Source: Arthrobacter ramosus
GTDB taxonomy: Bacteria; Actinomycetota; Actinomycetes; Actinomycetales; Micrococcaceae
Assembly: GCF_039535095.1 (NCBI RefSeq)
Contig: NZ_BAAAWN010000001.1
Coordinates: forward strand, 4,154,001 to 4,218,000
DNA length: 64,000 bases
Direction: 5' to 3'
Shown: positions 34,131 to 43,372 of the stretch, one piece after another
Layout of the letters: each line of letters opens with the position of its first letter
Numbering within the stretch: the stretch's first letter is position 1
Notes under the pieces: model-generated
What the model was told of the DNA's origin: nothing
Database searches by the model: none
The model's input: the letters and a program-made list of their open reading frames with translations, nothing else
Translations under genes and position numbers: made by a program

Positions 34131-34703
34131 GTGCGCGCCTGCAATCAGCATATTAACTCGGTCTGCGTTTCGGTACTCAGAAGGATCGTTGCCGGCATTG
34201 CCGCTACGGTTGTGGTCGCCGGGATACTCGGTGTTTCCCCGGTACCCGCGAATGCCACTGCTGCTCCACAAACGGCCAGACCAACAATAGTCCCGGTACC
34301 AACAGGCGCGGCTCCCTTGGATCTGATCAAAGGCAGTGCGTGCAGTCCAAACTCCTTAGACGGGGATGCAGTGGCGAGCCTCCAGTGCATTGCAGGAACC
34401 GCGAGGGTGACCCGGAGCCTCAATCTCAAACCGGACTGTTACAAGGGCCTCAACGCCGGGCTGCTTTATTACAATGCCGTGTACCAACTTCACCAGTGTG
34501 GTGCCACAGGCAAAGGGGCGGAAGCCATTGCCCAGGCCCGATATATCTACGGGCGTAGCATGGCATCCCAGAGTATCCACTACTATTCCGGCATTAATCC
34601 GGGGATCCAGTGGGAAATGAGCCTGCCGGACGGAAGCCTCACACGCAGAAGCGACATCGTCGAGTACAACCCGAACCCCACCCCCCCCATCCAAGCTGGT
34701 TGA
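34131..34703 (+). CDS. Giant secreted VWD/PPC-like repeat protein, N-terminal fragment before frameshift
   Basis: 190 residues from GTG 34131 (GGGGGG just upstream; an ATG at 34098 is in frame). A Sec signal peptide is clear: basic VLRRIVAGIAATVVVAGILGV with cleavage near PANATA. The mature part includes ACSPNSLDGDAVASLQC and paired cysteines. The frame runs into eight C residues at 34681-34688 and stops 12 nt later. In the other frame coding continues at once (PSKLVDILEAKGAWYGTATD), so with seven Cs this would be one protein of about 2,130 residues. Function unknown; probably a cell-surface or secreted adhesin-like protein. Confidence 0.8.
   Translation: MRACNQHINSVCVSVLRRIVAGIAATVVVAGILGVSPVPANATAAPQTARPTIVPVPTGAAPLDLIKGSACSPNSLDGDAVASLQCIAGTARVTRSLNLKPDCYKGLNAGLLYYNAVYQLHQCGATGKGAEAIAQARYIYGRSMASQSIHYYSGINPGIQWEMSLPDGSLTRRSDIVEYNPNPTPPIQAG
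34681..34688 (+). other. C8 homopolymer at the frameshift
   Basis: Eight consecutive C residues preceded by CCCCA. In the frame of the signal-peptide part, C8 leads to TGA at 34701; C7 would read through into the 1,900-residue downstream frame. Tracts like this slip during replication. Confidence 0.85.
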
Positions 34704-37700
34704 CATTCTCGAAGCGAAAGGCGCCTGGTACGGCACCGCAACGGACGCCCAAAACCAGGCGAATAACTACGTCCGCTTGTTCAATCTGTCGCAACAGGAC
34801 ACGTCCTATGCGGCGCAACTCTCCTCAATAACACGCCCCTACACGGACGCCTTCAAGATCCACCTTGGGAATTGTCCCGACGGCAGCGAGCAATATGTGG
34901 AATACGCCGTATCGAAACCCGCAGATGGCGCGCTGATGGTGACACCCGGCAAAGCCCGTGAAGACTGCAACCAACCGGCGCGCGTTCTTGACGTCCAATG
35001 GTTGGATCAGGACTTCGACACCTGGCCCAGGACCTATCCGATGGTCCTCCCCCTGATCGGGACTATCGGAGGCGGCTCCCAACCGGAGCCGCTGTGGCTC
35101 CGTACGTTGCCGCTGCGCAGGTTCGCGGACCTTGTCGAATCGGTATTGCATGTAGCATCCTGCACGTGGCTCTGCATTGGCTCCGACGGTGTAAGAACGC
35201 CTGATGGCCCCCTTGATCTCCCCACGCAGTTGATGCTCATGGATTGGCTCAAAGCCCAGGGCGTTCAAACCGCGTTCGGCGACCCGCACCTGGTCAACCT
35301 CGACGGAACAGCTTTCGACGTCCAGTCGGTTGGCGAATTCGACCTCGTCCAGTCGGCGCAGGACGACGTACCGTACGACTTCCGAGTACAGGCCCGCTTC
35401 AAGGGGCTCTCCGGCGGGAAAGTATCGACCACGGACGCGGTTGCCTTTGTCCTCAACGGCAAGAAAGTCATCCTCTCCAGCACAGGGCTTACAGTCGAAG
35501 GCACCCATCTGGACATTCCCGACGGGTCGTACGTCTACTTCGGAGCAGGCTCGGCAGTGTTCCGAAGCGGAAACGCATACGCCGCCGTCTGGCCGGGCCA
35601 GACAGACCGCCCGGTCCTCACCTTCGAATCCTCAAATGTCCGCATCCACGTACCGCCTGCCATCTCGACCAGGGGACTCCTGGGCAACAACAACGGAATC
35701 AAAGGCGACGACTTCGTCACCCGAGGCGGCTGGAACCTCGGAGCAAATCCAAGCGCAGCAGCCCTGCACGGGTCCTTCGCCGACTCGTGGCGCATCACCG
35801 ATGCAACCTCGCTCTTCAGCTACGACGCTGGACAATCAACCGCAACGTTCACCGACACGAGCTACCCCCAGAACATTGTCAAGGTCTCCGACTACAGCGC
35901 CGACGTCATCACCGCGGCCCAGAACTCCTGCCACCAGGCCAACGTCGAGGAAGGTCCGGCCCTCAGCGGATGCATCAGCGACGTAATCCTCAGCGGCGAC
36001 GCGCCGACCTACACAGCCCTTGCGGCCCAGGTCAAAGCCCCCGCCAGTTCACTCGTCGGATCAAAAACGTTCGACTCCAACGGCCACCTCGGCGAAGACT
36101 TTGAAAGCGCGGTTGCCCCGAATTTGGATCCCTACAGGCTTTCAACCGATCCCGCGACCTCGACCATCGCGGGCCCCCTTTCCGGCGACAGACCCTATGC
36201 ATTCTCTGTCACCGACATGCCCGCGCACAACTCCCTCACCGTTGCCTTTGATCTACTCACGCTCGGCACCTGGGACGGCGTCAACTCTTCACTGGCCCTG
36301 AACATCGACGGCACAAGCGTGTGGTCAAGCAGTCTCTCATCGGTGACCAACGCGACTCCGGCTGGCACAGGGCAGCTCGCCTCCGGAGACCAATTCAAGA
36401 AATACCGGGTCAGCGTCAACCTGCCCCACTTGACTCCCACCCTCAAAGCCTCGCTCACAGCAAGCGGCATCGCGCTAACGGCGAGCAGAGCAATCGGCAT
36501 AGACAACATCGACATCACCGAACAACTGATCCCGCCCCAGACCTTCGCACTCCCTCTTGACGGCAGTGCAATCAGCGACGGCGTCCCCGGGGCCGGTGCG
36601 GGGAACCTGGAAACCAGGGCCTCCAAGGACGCCTACACCTTCACTGTTCCTGACGGAGGCAAGACCTTGTTCCTGGATTTCCGGTCCTGTGTTAGCAACA
36701 ACGGGAATCAGTACCTGAACGGGCTTATGTGGCAAGTCGTGAATGCAGCGAGCGGTGCCAAGGTTGCCGGGGACTACTGCGGCAGCGGCAACACCAGTGT
36801 GGCCCTGCCCGCCGGCGACTACCGGCTGGAGCTGACAACAGATCCCACGAGAGACTCCTGGGGGACCTACAGTCTGGCGGCGTTCTTCGTCCCGGATCCG
36901 CAGACCTTCACGCTTCCTCTTGACGGCAGTGCAATCAGTAACGGCGTGCCGGGAACCGGTGCGGGGAACCTCGAAACGAAGGGATCCAAGGACTTCTACA
37001 CCTTCACCGTGCCCGCCGGCGGCAAAACCCTGTACCTGGACTTCAACAGGGATTGCGTGAACCACCCCGCCAACATCTTCCTGAACGGGCTCACCTGGCA
37101 GGTCACGTCCGTGGCCAACGGGGCGAAGATCGCCGGGGATTACTGCGGCAGCGGGAACAAGACCGTGGCCTTGGCGGCCGGTGATTACCGGCTGGAAACG
37201 GGCACCGACATCATCCGCAACTCCTACGGCACCTACAGCCTGTCGGCGTTCTTCGTCCCCGACCCGCAGACCTTCACCCTCCCGCTCGACGGAAGTACCG
37301 TGAGCAACGGCGTCCCGGGACCCGGTGCGGGGAACCTGGAAACCAAAGCCTCCAAGGACTTCTACACCTTCACCGTCCCCGCCGGCGGCAAGACCCTGTA
37401 TCTGGATTTCAACCGGGATTGCGTGAACCATGCCGACAACATCTTCCTGAACGGACTTACCTGGCAGGTCACCTCGATCGCGAGCGGGGCGAAGGTCGCC
37501 GGGGATTATTGCGGCAGCGGGAACAAGACCGTGGCCTTGGCGGCCGGTGATTACCGGCTTGAGATGGGCACCGACCTCAGCCGGAATTCCTACGGCACGT
37601 ACAGCTTGTCGGCGTTCTTCGTCCCGGACCCGCAGACCTTCGCCCTACCACTTGACGGGAGCGCGGTCAGCAACGGCGTCCCGGGATCCGGTGCTGGGAA

Positions 37701-40539
37701 CCTGGAGACCAAGAACTCAACTGACCTCTTTACCTTCAATGTCCCGGACGGGGGCAGGACCCTGTTCCTTGATTTCCGGTCGTGCCTGAGCAACCCCGCC
37801 AATACGTACCTGAACGGGCTCACCTGGCAGGTTGTGTCCAGCTTCACCGGAGTCAGAATGGGCGGGGATTATTGCGGCAGCGGGAACAAGACCGTTGGCC
37901 TCCCGCCAGGTGATTACCGGCTGGAGATGGGCTCGGACATCGCCCGGAATTCGTACGGCACGTACAGTCTGGCGGCGTTCTTCGTCCCGGATCCGCAGAC
38001 CTTCGTCCTCCCACTTGACGGGAACGCTGTCAGCAACGGCGTCCCCGGGGCCGGCGCGGGAAACCTGGAAACCAAAGGTTCGCAAGACCTCTACACGTTT
38101 ACCGTGCCAACCGGCGGCAGAACCCTGTTCCTTGATTTCCGGTCCTGTCTGAGCAATCCCGCCAATACGTACCTGAACGGGCTCACCTGGCAAGTGACCT
38201 CGGTCGCGAGCGGGGCGAAGGTTGCCGGGGATTATTGCGGCAGCGGGAACAAAACTGTGGCCTTGGCGGCCGGAGATTACCGGCTCGAAATGGGCACCGA
38301 CATCACCCGCAACTCCTACGGCACCTACAGTCTGTCGGCGTTCTTCGTGCCCGACCCGCAGACCTTCACCCTCCCGCTCGACGGAAGTGCAATCAGCGAC
38401 GGCGTCCCAGGAACCGGTGCGGGGAACCTGGAAACCAAGGGGTCCAAGGACGCCTACACCTTCACCGTCCCGGACGGGGGCAAGACGTTGTTCCTTGATT
38501 TCCGATCGTGCATCAGCAACAACGCGAACCAGTACTTAAACGGGCTCACATGGCAGGTGACCTCGGTCGCCAGCGGGGCGAAGGTCGCCGGGGATTATTG
38601 CGGCAGCGGGAACAAGACCGTTGGCCTACCGCCGGGTGACTACCGGCTCGAAATGGGCACCGACATCACCCGCAACTCCTACGGCACCTACAGTCTGGCG
38701 GCGTTCTTCGTGCCCGACCCGCAGACCTTCACCCTCCCGCTCGACGGAAGTACCGTGAGCAACGGCGTCCCCGGGGCCGGCGCGGGAAACCTGGAAACCA
38801 AAGGATCCAAAGACCTCTACACGTTCACCGTCCCAACCGGCGGCAGAACCCTGTTCCTTGATTTCCGGTCGTGCCTGAGCAACCCCGCCAATACGTACCT
38901 GAACGGGATCACCTGGCAAGTGACCTCGGTCGCCAGCGGGGCGAAGGTCGCCGGGGATTATTGCGGCAGCGGGAACAAAACTGTGGCATTGGCGGCCGGT
39001 GACTACCGGCTTGAGATGGGCACCGACATCAGCCGGAATTCCTACGGAACCTACAGCCTGGCGGCGTTCTTCGTCCCGGACCCGCAGACCTTCGTCCTCC
39101 CGCTTGACGGCAGTCTTGTGAGTGACGGCGTACCTGGGACAGGTGCGGGGAACCTGGAAACGAAGGCCTCCAAGGACGCCTACACCTTTACCGTCCCGGA
39201 CGGGGGCAAGACTCTGTTCCTGGACTTCCGGTCGTGCATCAGCAACAACGAGAACGGGTACCTGAACGGGCTCACTTGGCAGGTCACGTCCGTGGCGAGC
39301 GGGGCGAAGGTTGCCGGGGATTATTGCGGCAGCGGAAACAAGACCGTGGCCTTGGCGGCCGGTGATTACAAGCTGGAGATGGGCACGGACGTTAGCCGGA
39401 ATTCCTACGGCACCTACAGCCTGGCGGCGTTCTTCGTCCCGGACCCGCAGACCTTCACCCTTCCGCTCGATGGCAGTGTGGTGAGTGACGGGGTTCCCGC
39501 CTCGGGGGCGGGGAACCTGGAAACCAAAGCCTCCAAGGACTTCTACACCTTCACCGTGCCCGCCGGCGGCAAGACCCTGTACCTGGATCTCAACAGGGAT
39601 TGCGTGAACCACCCTGCCAACATCTTCGCGAACGGACTTACCTGGCAGGTCACGTCCGTGGCAAGCGGGGCGAAGGTCGCGGGGGACTACTGCGGCAGCG
39701 GGAACAAGACCGTGGCCTTGGCGGCCGGTGATTACCGCCTCGAGATGGGCACCGACATCAGCCGCAATTCCTACGGCACCTACAGTCTGTCGGCGTTCTT
39801 TGTCCCGGACCCGCAGACCTTCACGCTTCCTCTTGACGGCAGTGCAATCAGCGACGGCGTCCCGGGAACCGGTGCCGGGAACCTGGAAACCAAGGCATCC
39901 AAAGACTTCTACACCTTCACCGTGCCCGCCGGGGGCAAGACCCTGTACCTGGACTTCAACAGGGATTGCGTGAGCCACCCCGATAGCATCTTCGCGAACG
40001 GGCTCACCTGGCAGGTGACCTCGATCGCCAGCGGTGCCAAGGTCGCCGGAGACTACTGTGGCAGCGGGAACAAGACCGTGGCATTACCGGCCGGTGATTA
40101 CCGCCTCGAGATGGGCACCGACATCGCCCGCAAGTCCTACGGCACCTACAGTCTGGCGGCATTCTTCGTCCCCGACCCGCAGACCTTCACCATCCCTCTC
40201 GACGGCAGCACGGTGAGCGACGGGGTTCCCGCCGCGGGTGCCGGGAACCTGGAAACCAAAGGGTCCAAGGACTTCTACACCTTCACCGTCGCCACCGGGG
40301 GCAAAACCCTTAGTATCAGTTGGGTGACGTGTCTGAGCAACCCCGCCAATCCGTACGCGAACGGGCTCACCTGGCAGGTGACTTCCGTGGCCAGCGGAGC
40401 TAAAGTCGCCGGTGACTACTGCGCCTCGGGGAATAAGACCGTGGCTCTCCCGGCTGGTGATTACCGGCTCGAGATGGCCAGTGACATAACCCGCAACTCC
40501 TACGGCACGTATAGCTTCAGCGGGGCAGTCAATGGGTGA
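34690..40539 (+). CDS. Giant secreted VWD/PPC-like repeat protein, main part after frameshift
   Basis: About 1,950 residues in the +1 frame. Order: a linker domain with paired cysteines (34690-35260); a von Willebrand factor type D-like domain (about 35270-35810) with AFGDPHLVNLDGTAFDVQSVGEF-type start, DFRVQARF, VRIHVPPAISTRGLLGNNNG and FADSWRI; a beta-rich domain (to 36530); then eleven repeats of 121-122 residues. Each repeat carries exactly two cysteines and a PPC-like pattern (YTFTVP-GGKTLFLDF, then AAGDYRLEMGTD and SYGTYSL). No C-terminal membrane anchor or sorting signal is present, so the product would be released. Without a signal peptide of its own, this part needs the upstream fragment for export. 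Confidence 0.85.
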   Translation, partial: SKLVDILEAKGAWYGTATDAQNQANNYVRLFNLSQQDTSYAAQLSSITRPYTDAFKIHLGNCPDGSEQYVEYAVSKPADGALMVTPGKAREDCNQPARVLDVQWLDQDFDTWPRTYPMVLPLIGTIGGGSQPEPLWLRTLPLRRFADLVESVLHVASCTWLCIGSDGVRTPDGPLDLPTQLMLMDWLKAQGVQTAFGDPHLVNLDGTAFDVQSVGEFDLVQSAQDDVPYDFRVQARFKGLSGGKVSTTDAVAFVLNGKKVILSSTGLTVEGTHLDIPDGSYVYFGAGSAVFRSGNAYAAVWPGQTDRPVLTFESSNVRIHVPPAISTRGLLGNNNGIKGDDFVTRGGWNLGANPSAAALHGSFADSWRITDATSLFSYDAGQSTATFTDTSYPQNIVKVSDYSADVITAAQNSCHQANVEEGPALSGCISDVILSGDAPTYTALAAQVKAPASSLVGSKTFDSNGHLGEDFESAVAPNLDPYRLSTDPATSTIAGPLSGDRPYAFSVTDMPAHNSLTVAFDLLTLGTWDGVNSSLALNIDGTSVWSSSLSSVTNATPAGTGQLASGDQFKKYRVSVNLPHLTPTLKASLTASGIALTASRAIGIDNIDITEQLIPPQTFALPLDGSAISDGVPGAGAGNLETRASKDAYTFTVPDGGKTLFLDFRSCVSNNGNQYLNGLMWQVVNAASGAKVAGDYCGSGNTSVALPAGDYRLELTTDPTRDSWGTYSLAAFFVPDPQTFTLPLDGSAISNGVPGTGAGNLETKGSKDFYTFTVPAGGKTLYLDFNRDCVNHPANIFLNGLTWQVTSVANGAKIAGDYCGSGNKTVALAAGDYRLETGTDIIRNSYGTYSLSAFFVPDPQTFTLPLDGSTVSNGVPGPGAGNLETKASKDFYTFTVPAGGKTLYLDFNRDCVNHADNIFLNGLTWQVTSIASGAKVAGDYCGSGNKTVALAAGDYRLEMGTDLSRNSYGTYSLSAFFVPDPQTFALPLDGSAVSNGVPGSGAGNLETKNSTDLFTFNVPDGGRTLFLDFRSCLSNPANTYLNGLTWQVVSSFTGVRMGGDYCGSGNKTVGLPPGDYRLEMGSDIARNSYGTYSLAAFFVPDPQTFVLPLDGNAVSNGVPGAGAGNLETKGSQDLYTFTVPTGGRTLFLDFRSCLSNPANTYLNGLTWQVTSVASGAKVAGDYCGSGNKTVALAAGDYRLEMGTDITRNSYGTYSLSAFFVPDPQTFTLPLDGSAISDGVPGTGAGNLETKGSKDAYTFTVPDGGKTLFLDFRSCISNNANQYLNGLTWQVTSVASGAKVAGDYCGSGNKTVGLPPGDYRLEMGTDITRNSYGTYSLAAFFVPDPQTFTLPLDGSTVSNGVPGAGAGNLETKGSKDLYTFTVPTGGRTLFLDFRSCLSNPANTYLNGITWQVTSVASGAKVAGDYCGSGNKTVALAAGDYRLEMGTDISRNSYGTYSLAAFFVPDPQTFVLPLDGSLVSDGVPGTGAGNLETKASKDAYTFTVPDGGKTLFLDFRSCISNNENGYLNGLTWQVTSVASGAKVAGDYCGSGNKTVALAAGDYKLEMGTDVSRNSYGTYSLAAFFVPDPQTFTLPLDGSVVSDGVPASGAGNLETKASKDFYTFTVPAGGKTLYLDLNRDCVNHPANIFANGLTWQVTSVASGAKVAGDYCGSGNKTVALAAGDYRLEMGTDISRNSYGTYSLSAFFVPDPQTFTLPLDGSAISDGVPGTGAGNLETKASKDFYTFTVPAGGKTLYLDFNRDCVSHPDSIFANGLTWQVTSIASGAKVAGDYCGSGNKTVALPAGDYRLEMGTDIARKSYGTYSLAAFFVPDPQTFTIPLDGSTVSDGVPAAGAGNLETKGSKDFYTFTVATGGKTLSISWVTCLSNPANPYANGLTWQVTSVASGAKVAGDYCASGNKTVALPAGDYRLEMASDITRNSYGTYSFSGAVNG
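36535..40536 (+). repeat. Eleven tandem coding repeats of 363-366 bp
   Basis: Unit starts, at the codon for P of PQTF, are 36535, 36898, 37264, 37630, 37993, 38356, 38719, 39082, 39445, 39811 and 40177. Units of 121 residues contain RSC(V/L/I)SN; units of 122 contain NRDCV(N/S)H. The order is S-N-N-S-S-S-S-S-N-N, then a divergent last unit (WVTCLSN). Nucleotide identity between units is high, which implies recent duplication or gene conversion. Confidence 0.95.
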
Positions 40540-41653
40540 ACATGCTGGCATCGCCGTCGACGAGGTCAAGATCCGCAGGGTCAACACGGCTGCGTTATTC
40601 ACCCAGGGATTCCTCTGCGCTCCGAATGAAGGAGCGAACCCACCCTCAGCTTCCGACATCGACAACGCCATTGCCAGCATCAGAATGCCCGGGCACCCCG
40701 ACCAGCGGTTTCACGCGGTCGAGGTGAACAAGGGAACAGCAATCTACTTTCACCCCGTCATGGCTCCCCGGCATGCCGTGGAGATTGCGCACATGATCGC
40801 CGACGCGATCGCGCCCCTCGGCTTCACCGGCACCATCACCGCATGCGCCGACCGTCCCGGCCCCAGACCCCACACGAATCGGTACGCCTATTGCGCCGCG
40901 ATCTGCTCGGTCGACGCGGCCCTGGACAACAACGAGACGCCCCTCGCCTTCCGGTCCGTGAAGAAGAACCTGGACCGGTGGGCTGTGGACAGCCCAGCGT
41001 TCAAGAATATCGTGGACCGGATCACCGGCTGGGCCGCGGCCAACGCGACCGGCCCGATCCTCGCCGGCATCCATTTCACAATGACCCAATGCGAACCACA
41101 CCAGGTCGCAGGCCTGCTGACCCGCTTGTGCGAAGACATCGGATGGGCCGACCTGCTGTTCCCCACAGCCAACGGAGACTGGTACGTGAAGTTCACCGGC
41201 GAGGGATGGATCCTCGCCGGCACCGAGATCAAGAAGGGCAAGGACGATGCCGGGGAAGCTGTCATGAGGCTCCTCGCGGATTTGGCGCCGCTCTATGACT
41301 ACGCCCAGATGACCCGCGTCCTCTTCGGGCTCGTCACCGCCGGGAGCATGATGACCCAAGTTGCGCACCCCGGACGCCCGGACATCCCCAACCCCCACGA
41401 TCTTGTTTTGAGCGCCGACCACGGATTCGTGAGGAAATCCCTTCCCGGGATCTTCGCCGTGCAGGTCCTCGGACCCGGCCACCCCGACCTGCAGCCGGCG
41501 GACCGCTGGCACGTCACTCCCCTCGACGCAGGCCGAAAAATGGTCGCCGTCGACAACCTCAGCGACTGGTGGGCAGCCCCAGATCAAACTCCTCCGGAAG
41601 ATCTGCACCTCCGACGGGAAGCCAACAAAGCTCTCCTGTCCAAATGGGCCTGA
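40532..41653 (+). CDS. Orphan protein overlapping the giant repeat gene
   Basis: 373 residues, no signal peptide or membrane segment. ATG at 40532 lies inside the last codons of the giant gene and overlaps its TGA by 8 bp, so it is probably translationally coupled. The sequence is mixed alpha/beta with HAVEVNKGTAIYFHPVMAPRHAVE, GFTGTITACADRPGPRPHTNRYAY and ADHGFVRKSLPGIFAVQVLGPGHP. No family recognised. Coupling to an exported repeat protein suggests a linked function such as cytoplasmic handling or immunity, but this is inference only. Confidence 0.75.
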   Translation: MGEHAGIAVDEVKIRRVNTAALFTQGFLCAPNEGANPPSASDIDNAIASIRMPGHPDQRFHAVEVNKGTAIYFHPVMAPRHAVEIAHMIADAIAPLGFTGTITACADRPGPRPHTNRYAYCAAICSVDAALDNNETPLAFRSVKKNLDRWAVDSPAFKNIVDRITGWAAANATGPILAGIHFTMTQCEPHQVAGLLTRLCEDIGWADLLFPTANGDWYVKFTGEGWILAGTEIKKGKDDAGEAVMRLLADLAPLYDYAQMTRVLFGLVTAGSMMTQVAHPGRPDIPNPHDLVLSADHGFVRKSLPGIFAVQVLGPGHPDLQPADRWHVTPLDAGRKMVAVDNLSDWWAAPDQTPPEDLHLRREANKALLSKWA

Positions 41654-42154
41654 CCAGAAGGTGCCTCTTGAGCCCAGCGACGTTCCCGGCACGAGCACGA
41701 GTGAGCCAGTGGTTCACTGGGTAGGGCTTTATTGCGCGGCTGTCGCACGATGGACGAATGTGTGGACGGTATGCCCATTGGGAAATCGGGCGAGGATCTA
41801 GTGTCCTGCGCCTGAAATTCGCATCGTAATTAAACCCGAGCAGCACTGCGACCGCGGCCAAAGTGCGTGGATGCTTCATCCTTGGCCCCCTTACTGTGGA
41901 TGTCCTCACAGCCTCCACCGCACACCTCAGCCAGTCAACTGTGTTCTTACCGCGATGCGCTATCCCTTCCGGGACCCGACGAAAGACAGTTCCCAGGCCC
42001 ACGGCGTCAGGCAGCACGCACGCGCGAAAAAACTCCGCACACTTACTATTCATGGACGCCGGGCATCCTCAAAGGTATTGTGATCTGCACCCGGCTCTTG
42101 CTGATCCGGGGACCGCGTCAATGGGGTCGCAGTGAATCGCATCTGGGGGATTTG
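41654..42154. other. About 500 bp without a recognised gene
   Basis: Open frames here are short or are just upstream extensions of the STAS-like gene with poor composition. No tRNA or terminator hairpin was recognised. It presumably holds the promoter of the STAS-like gene. Confidence 0.4.
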
Positions 42155-42637
42155 ATGACGCCGCTTGTCCAGTCCGAGGGCGAATTACACCTGCACGCAG
42201 AGGTGAACACCGTTTCCGACGCGGACGGCGGTGGCGCGTGGTTCAGTTCAGAACACGAAAACGTCAGGCTTGAGGACGCAGGCGAAGGGATCCTCCGGAT
42301 CACTTTGCGCCCGGGGGGCCGGATTACCGCAGAGGACGGAGCTCTTGTCCGGGAGCGGTACTTGGCTCTGACCGGCGGAAAGGGCGCCGCGGTACTGCTG
42401 CAGGTCATCGGCGTCGAGTCTGTCAGCCGCGACGCCGTCCGATTCTTCAGCGAAGCCGTCACCATCACGGCCTTTGCGATCCTGGGCAGCACTCCGGTGG
42501 ACCGTGTCATTGCACACGGCAGGCACGGACTCCCTGCACCGCAGTGCCCGACCCGGTATTTCTCCGACGAACAAGATGCCCTGGGGTGGCTCCGCGCCCT
42601 GCGTGCCAAGCGGATCCCGGAACTTCTGGAGGGCTGA
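42155..42637 (+). CDS. STAS/SpoIIAA-like domain protein
   Basis: 160 residues from ATG 42155 (GGGGGA 5 nt upstream). The region ILRITLRPGGRITAEDGALVRERYLALTGGKGAAVLLQVIGVESVSRDAVRFFSE, followed by AFAILGSTPVDRVIAHG, has the alternating strand-helix layout of a STAS/SpoIIAA-type fold, resembling a family of Arthrobacter proteins of unknown role (DUF7793-like). No Ser equivalent to the SpoIIAA phosphosite can be assigned. The 20 residues before the fold are acidic. Confidence 0.6.
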   Translation: MTPLVQSEGELHLHAEVNTVSDADGGGAWFSSEHENVRLEDAGEGILRITLRPGGRITAEDGALVRERYLALTGGKGAAVLLQVIGVESVSRDAVRFFSEAVTITAFAILGSTPVDRVIAHGRHGLPAPQCPTRYFSDEQDALGWLRALRAKRIPELLEG

Positions 42638-42651
42638 GGGCAGCGCATCAA

Positions 42652-43176
42652 CTAGCTGTTTGGCTTGGAACGCCATCCAATAAGCGGCAAAAGGTCGGTG
42701 GCGATGTCCTGAACGCTGCGGTTGTCCGTGGGGACCCGGTGCACCCAGTCCGGGGTCAGGAGCTCAAGCTCCCGTGCAGCGGTATTCCCGCGGTCAAGAT
42801 GTTCCTGCACGTCGCTGCCCTGGATGCGCCCGCGCAGGTAGGTCGAGGCGGTCTCATCGGTGGCGGTCAGCAGAACAGCAATGATTCGTGGTTCATCTCC
42901 CATGGCCGCGGCCAGCTCGTGTGTGAACCGGACGCTGACCGTGTTCGTGTAGATCATCCGCCGGTAGCCAAGATCCCGGTAATTTGCCCAGACAGCTGCC
43001 AGATTACGCTCGGCAAGATGGTGTTCCCACGGATGGGGGAAGGCCAGATCGAGGGTGTCCCCTTCGATAACGCAGTGTTTGACGTTCAGGGCGGTGAGTT
43101 GGGCATGGAGTTCAAACGCCACGGAACTCTTACCGGCACCCGATCGGCCACCGATGAAAAGAACCTCACTCTCCAT
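42652..43176 (-). CDS. P-loop nucleotide kinase-like ATP-binding protein
   Basis: 174 residues from ATG 43176 (AAGGGGTGAGC directly upstream). Walker A is FIGGRSGAGKSSVAFEL; IEGDTLDLAFP follows, as in small-molecule kinases of the chloramphenicol/shikimate/gluconate kinase class, and the C-terminal part has lid-like RGRIQGSDVQEHLDRG. Substrate unknown. It converges on the STAS-like gene. Confidence 0.75.
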   Translation of the reverse strand: MESEVLFIGGRSGAGKSSVAFELHAQLTALNVKHCVIEGDTLDLAFPHPWEHHLAERNLAAVWANYRDLGYRRMIYTNTVSVRFTHELAAAMGDEPRIIAVLLTATDETASTYLRGRIQGSDVQEHLDRGNTAARELELLTPDWVHRVPTDNRSVQDIATDLLPLIGWRSKPNS

Positions 43177-43372
43177 GCTCACCCCTTGAGTATTGTCCAA
43201 AAGCACGCGGAGGTCAGACCGTTTCGTTCTGCCCTGAATCAACGAGGGTCACCCCAGCGACCGACCGGTTCTCCCGTGGCACCTCTTGGGGAACGACGCG
43301 AATGTTACCCGGCCGGATCCGCATCAGGTTTCTCATGCCACCTATGTGCGCGGCAGTCCCTGTCCCGCTCCC

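Noticed and set aside
38626-39978. 450-codon minus-strand frame across the tandem repeats
   Set aside because: It mirrors the repeats and is low-complexity; the plus strand carries the domain pattern.
36535-40536. Regular repeats considered as a CRISPR array
   Set aside because: Units are 363-366 bp, contiguous and in frame with protein-domain conservation; there are no short repeats with unique spacers and no cas genes.
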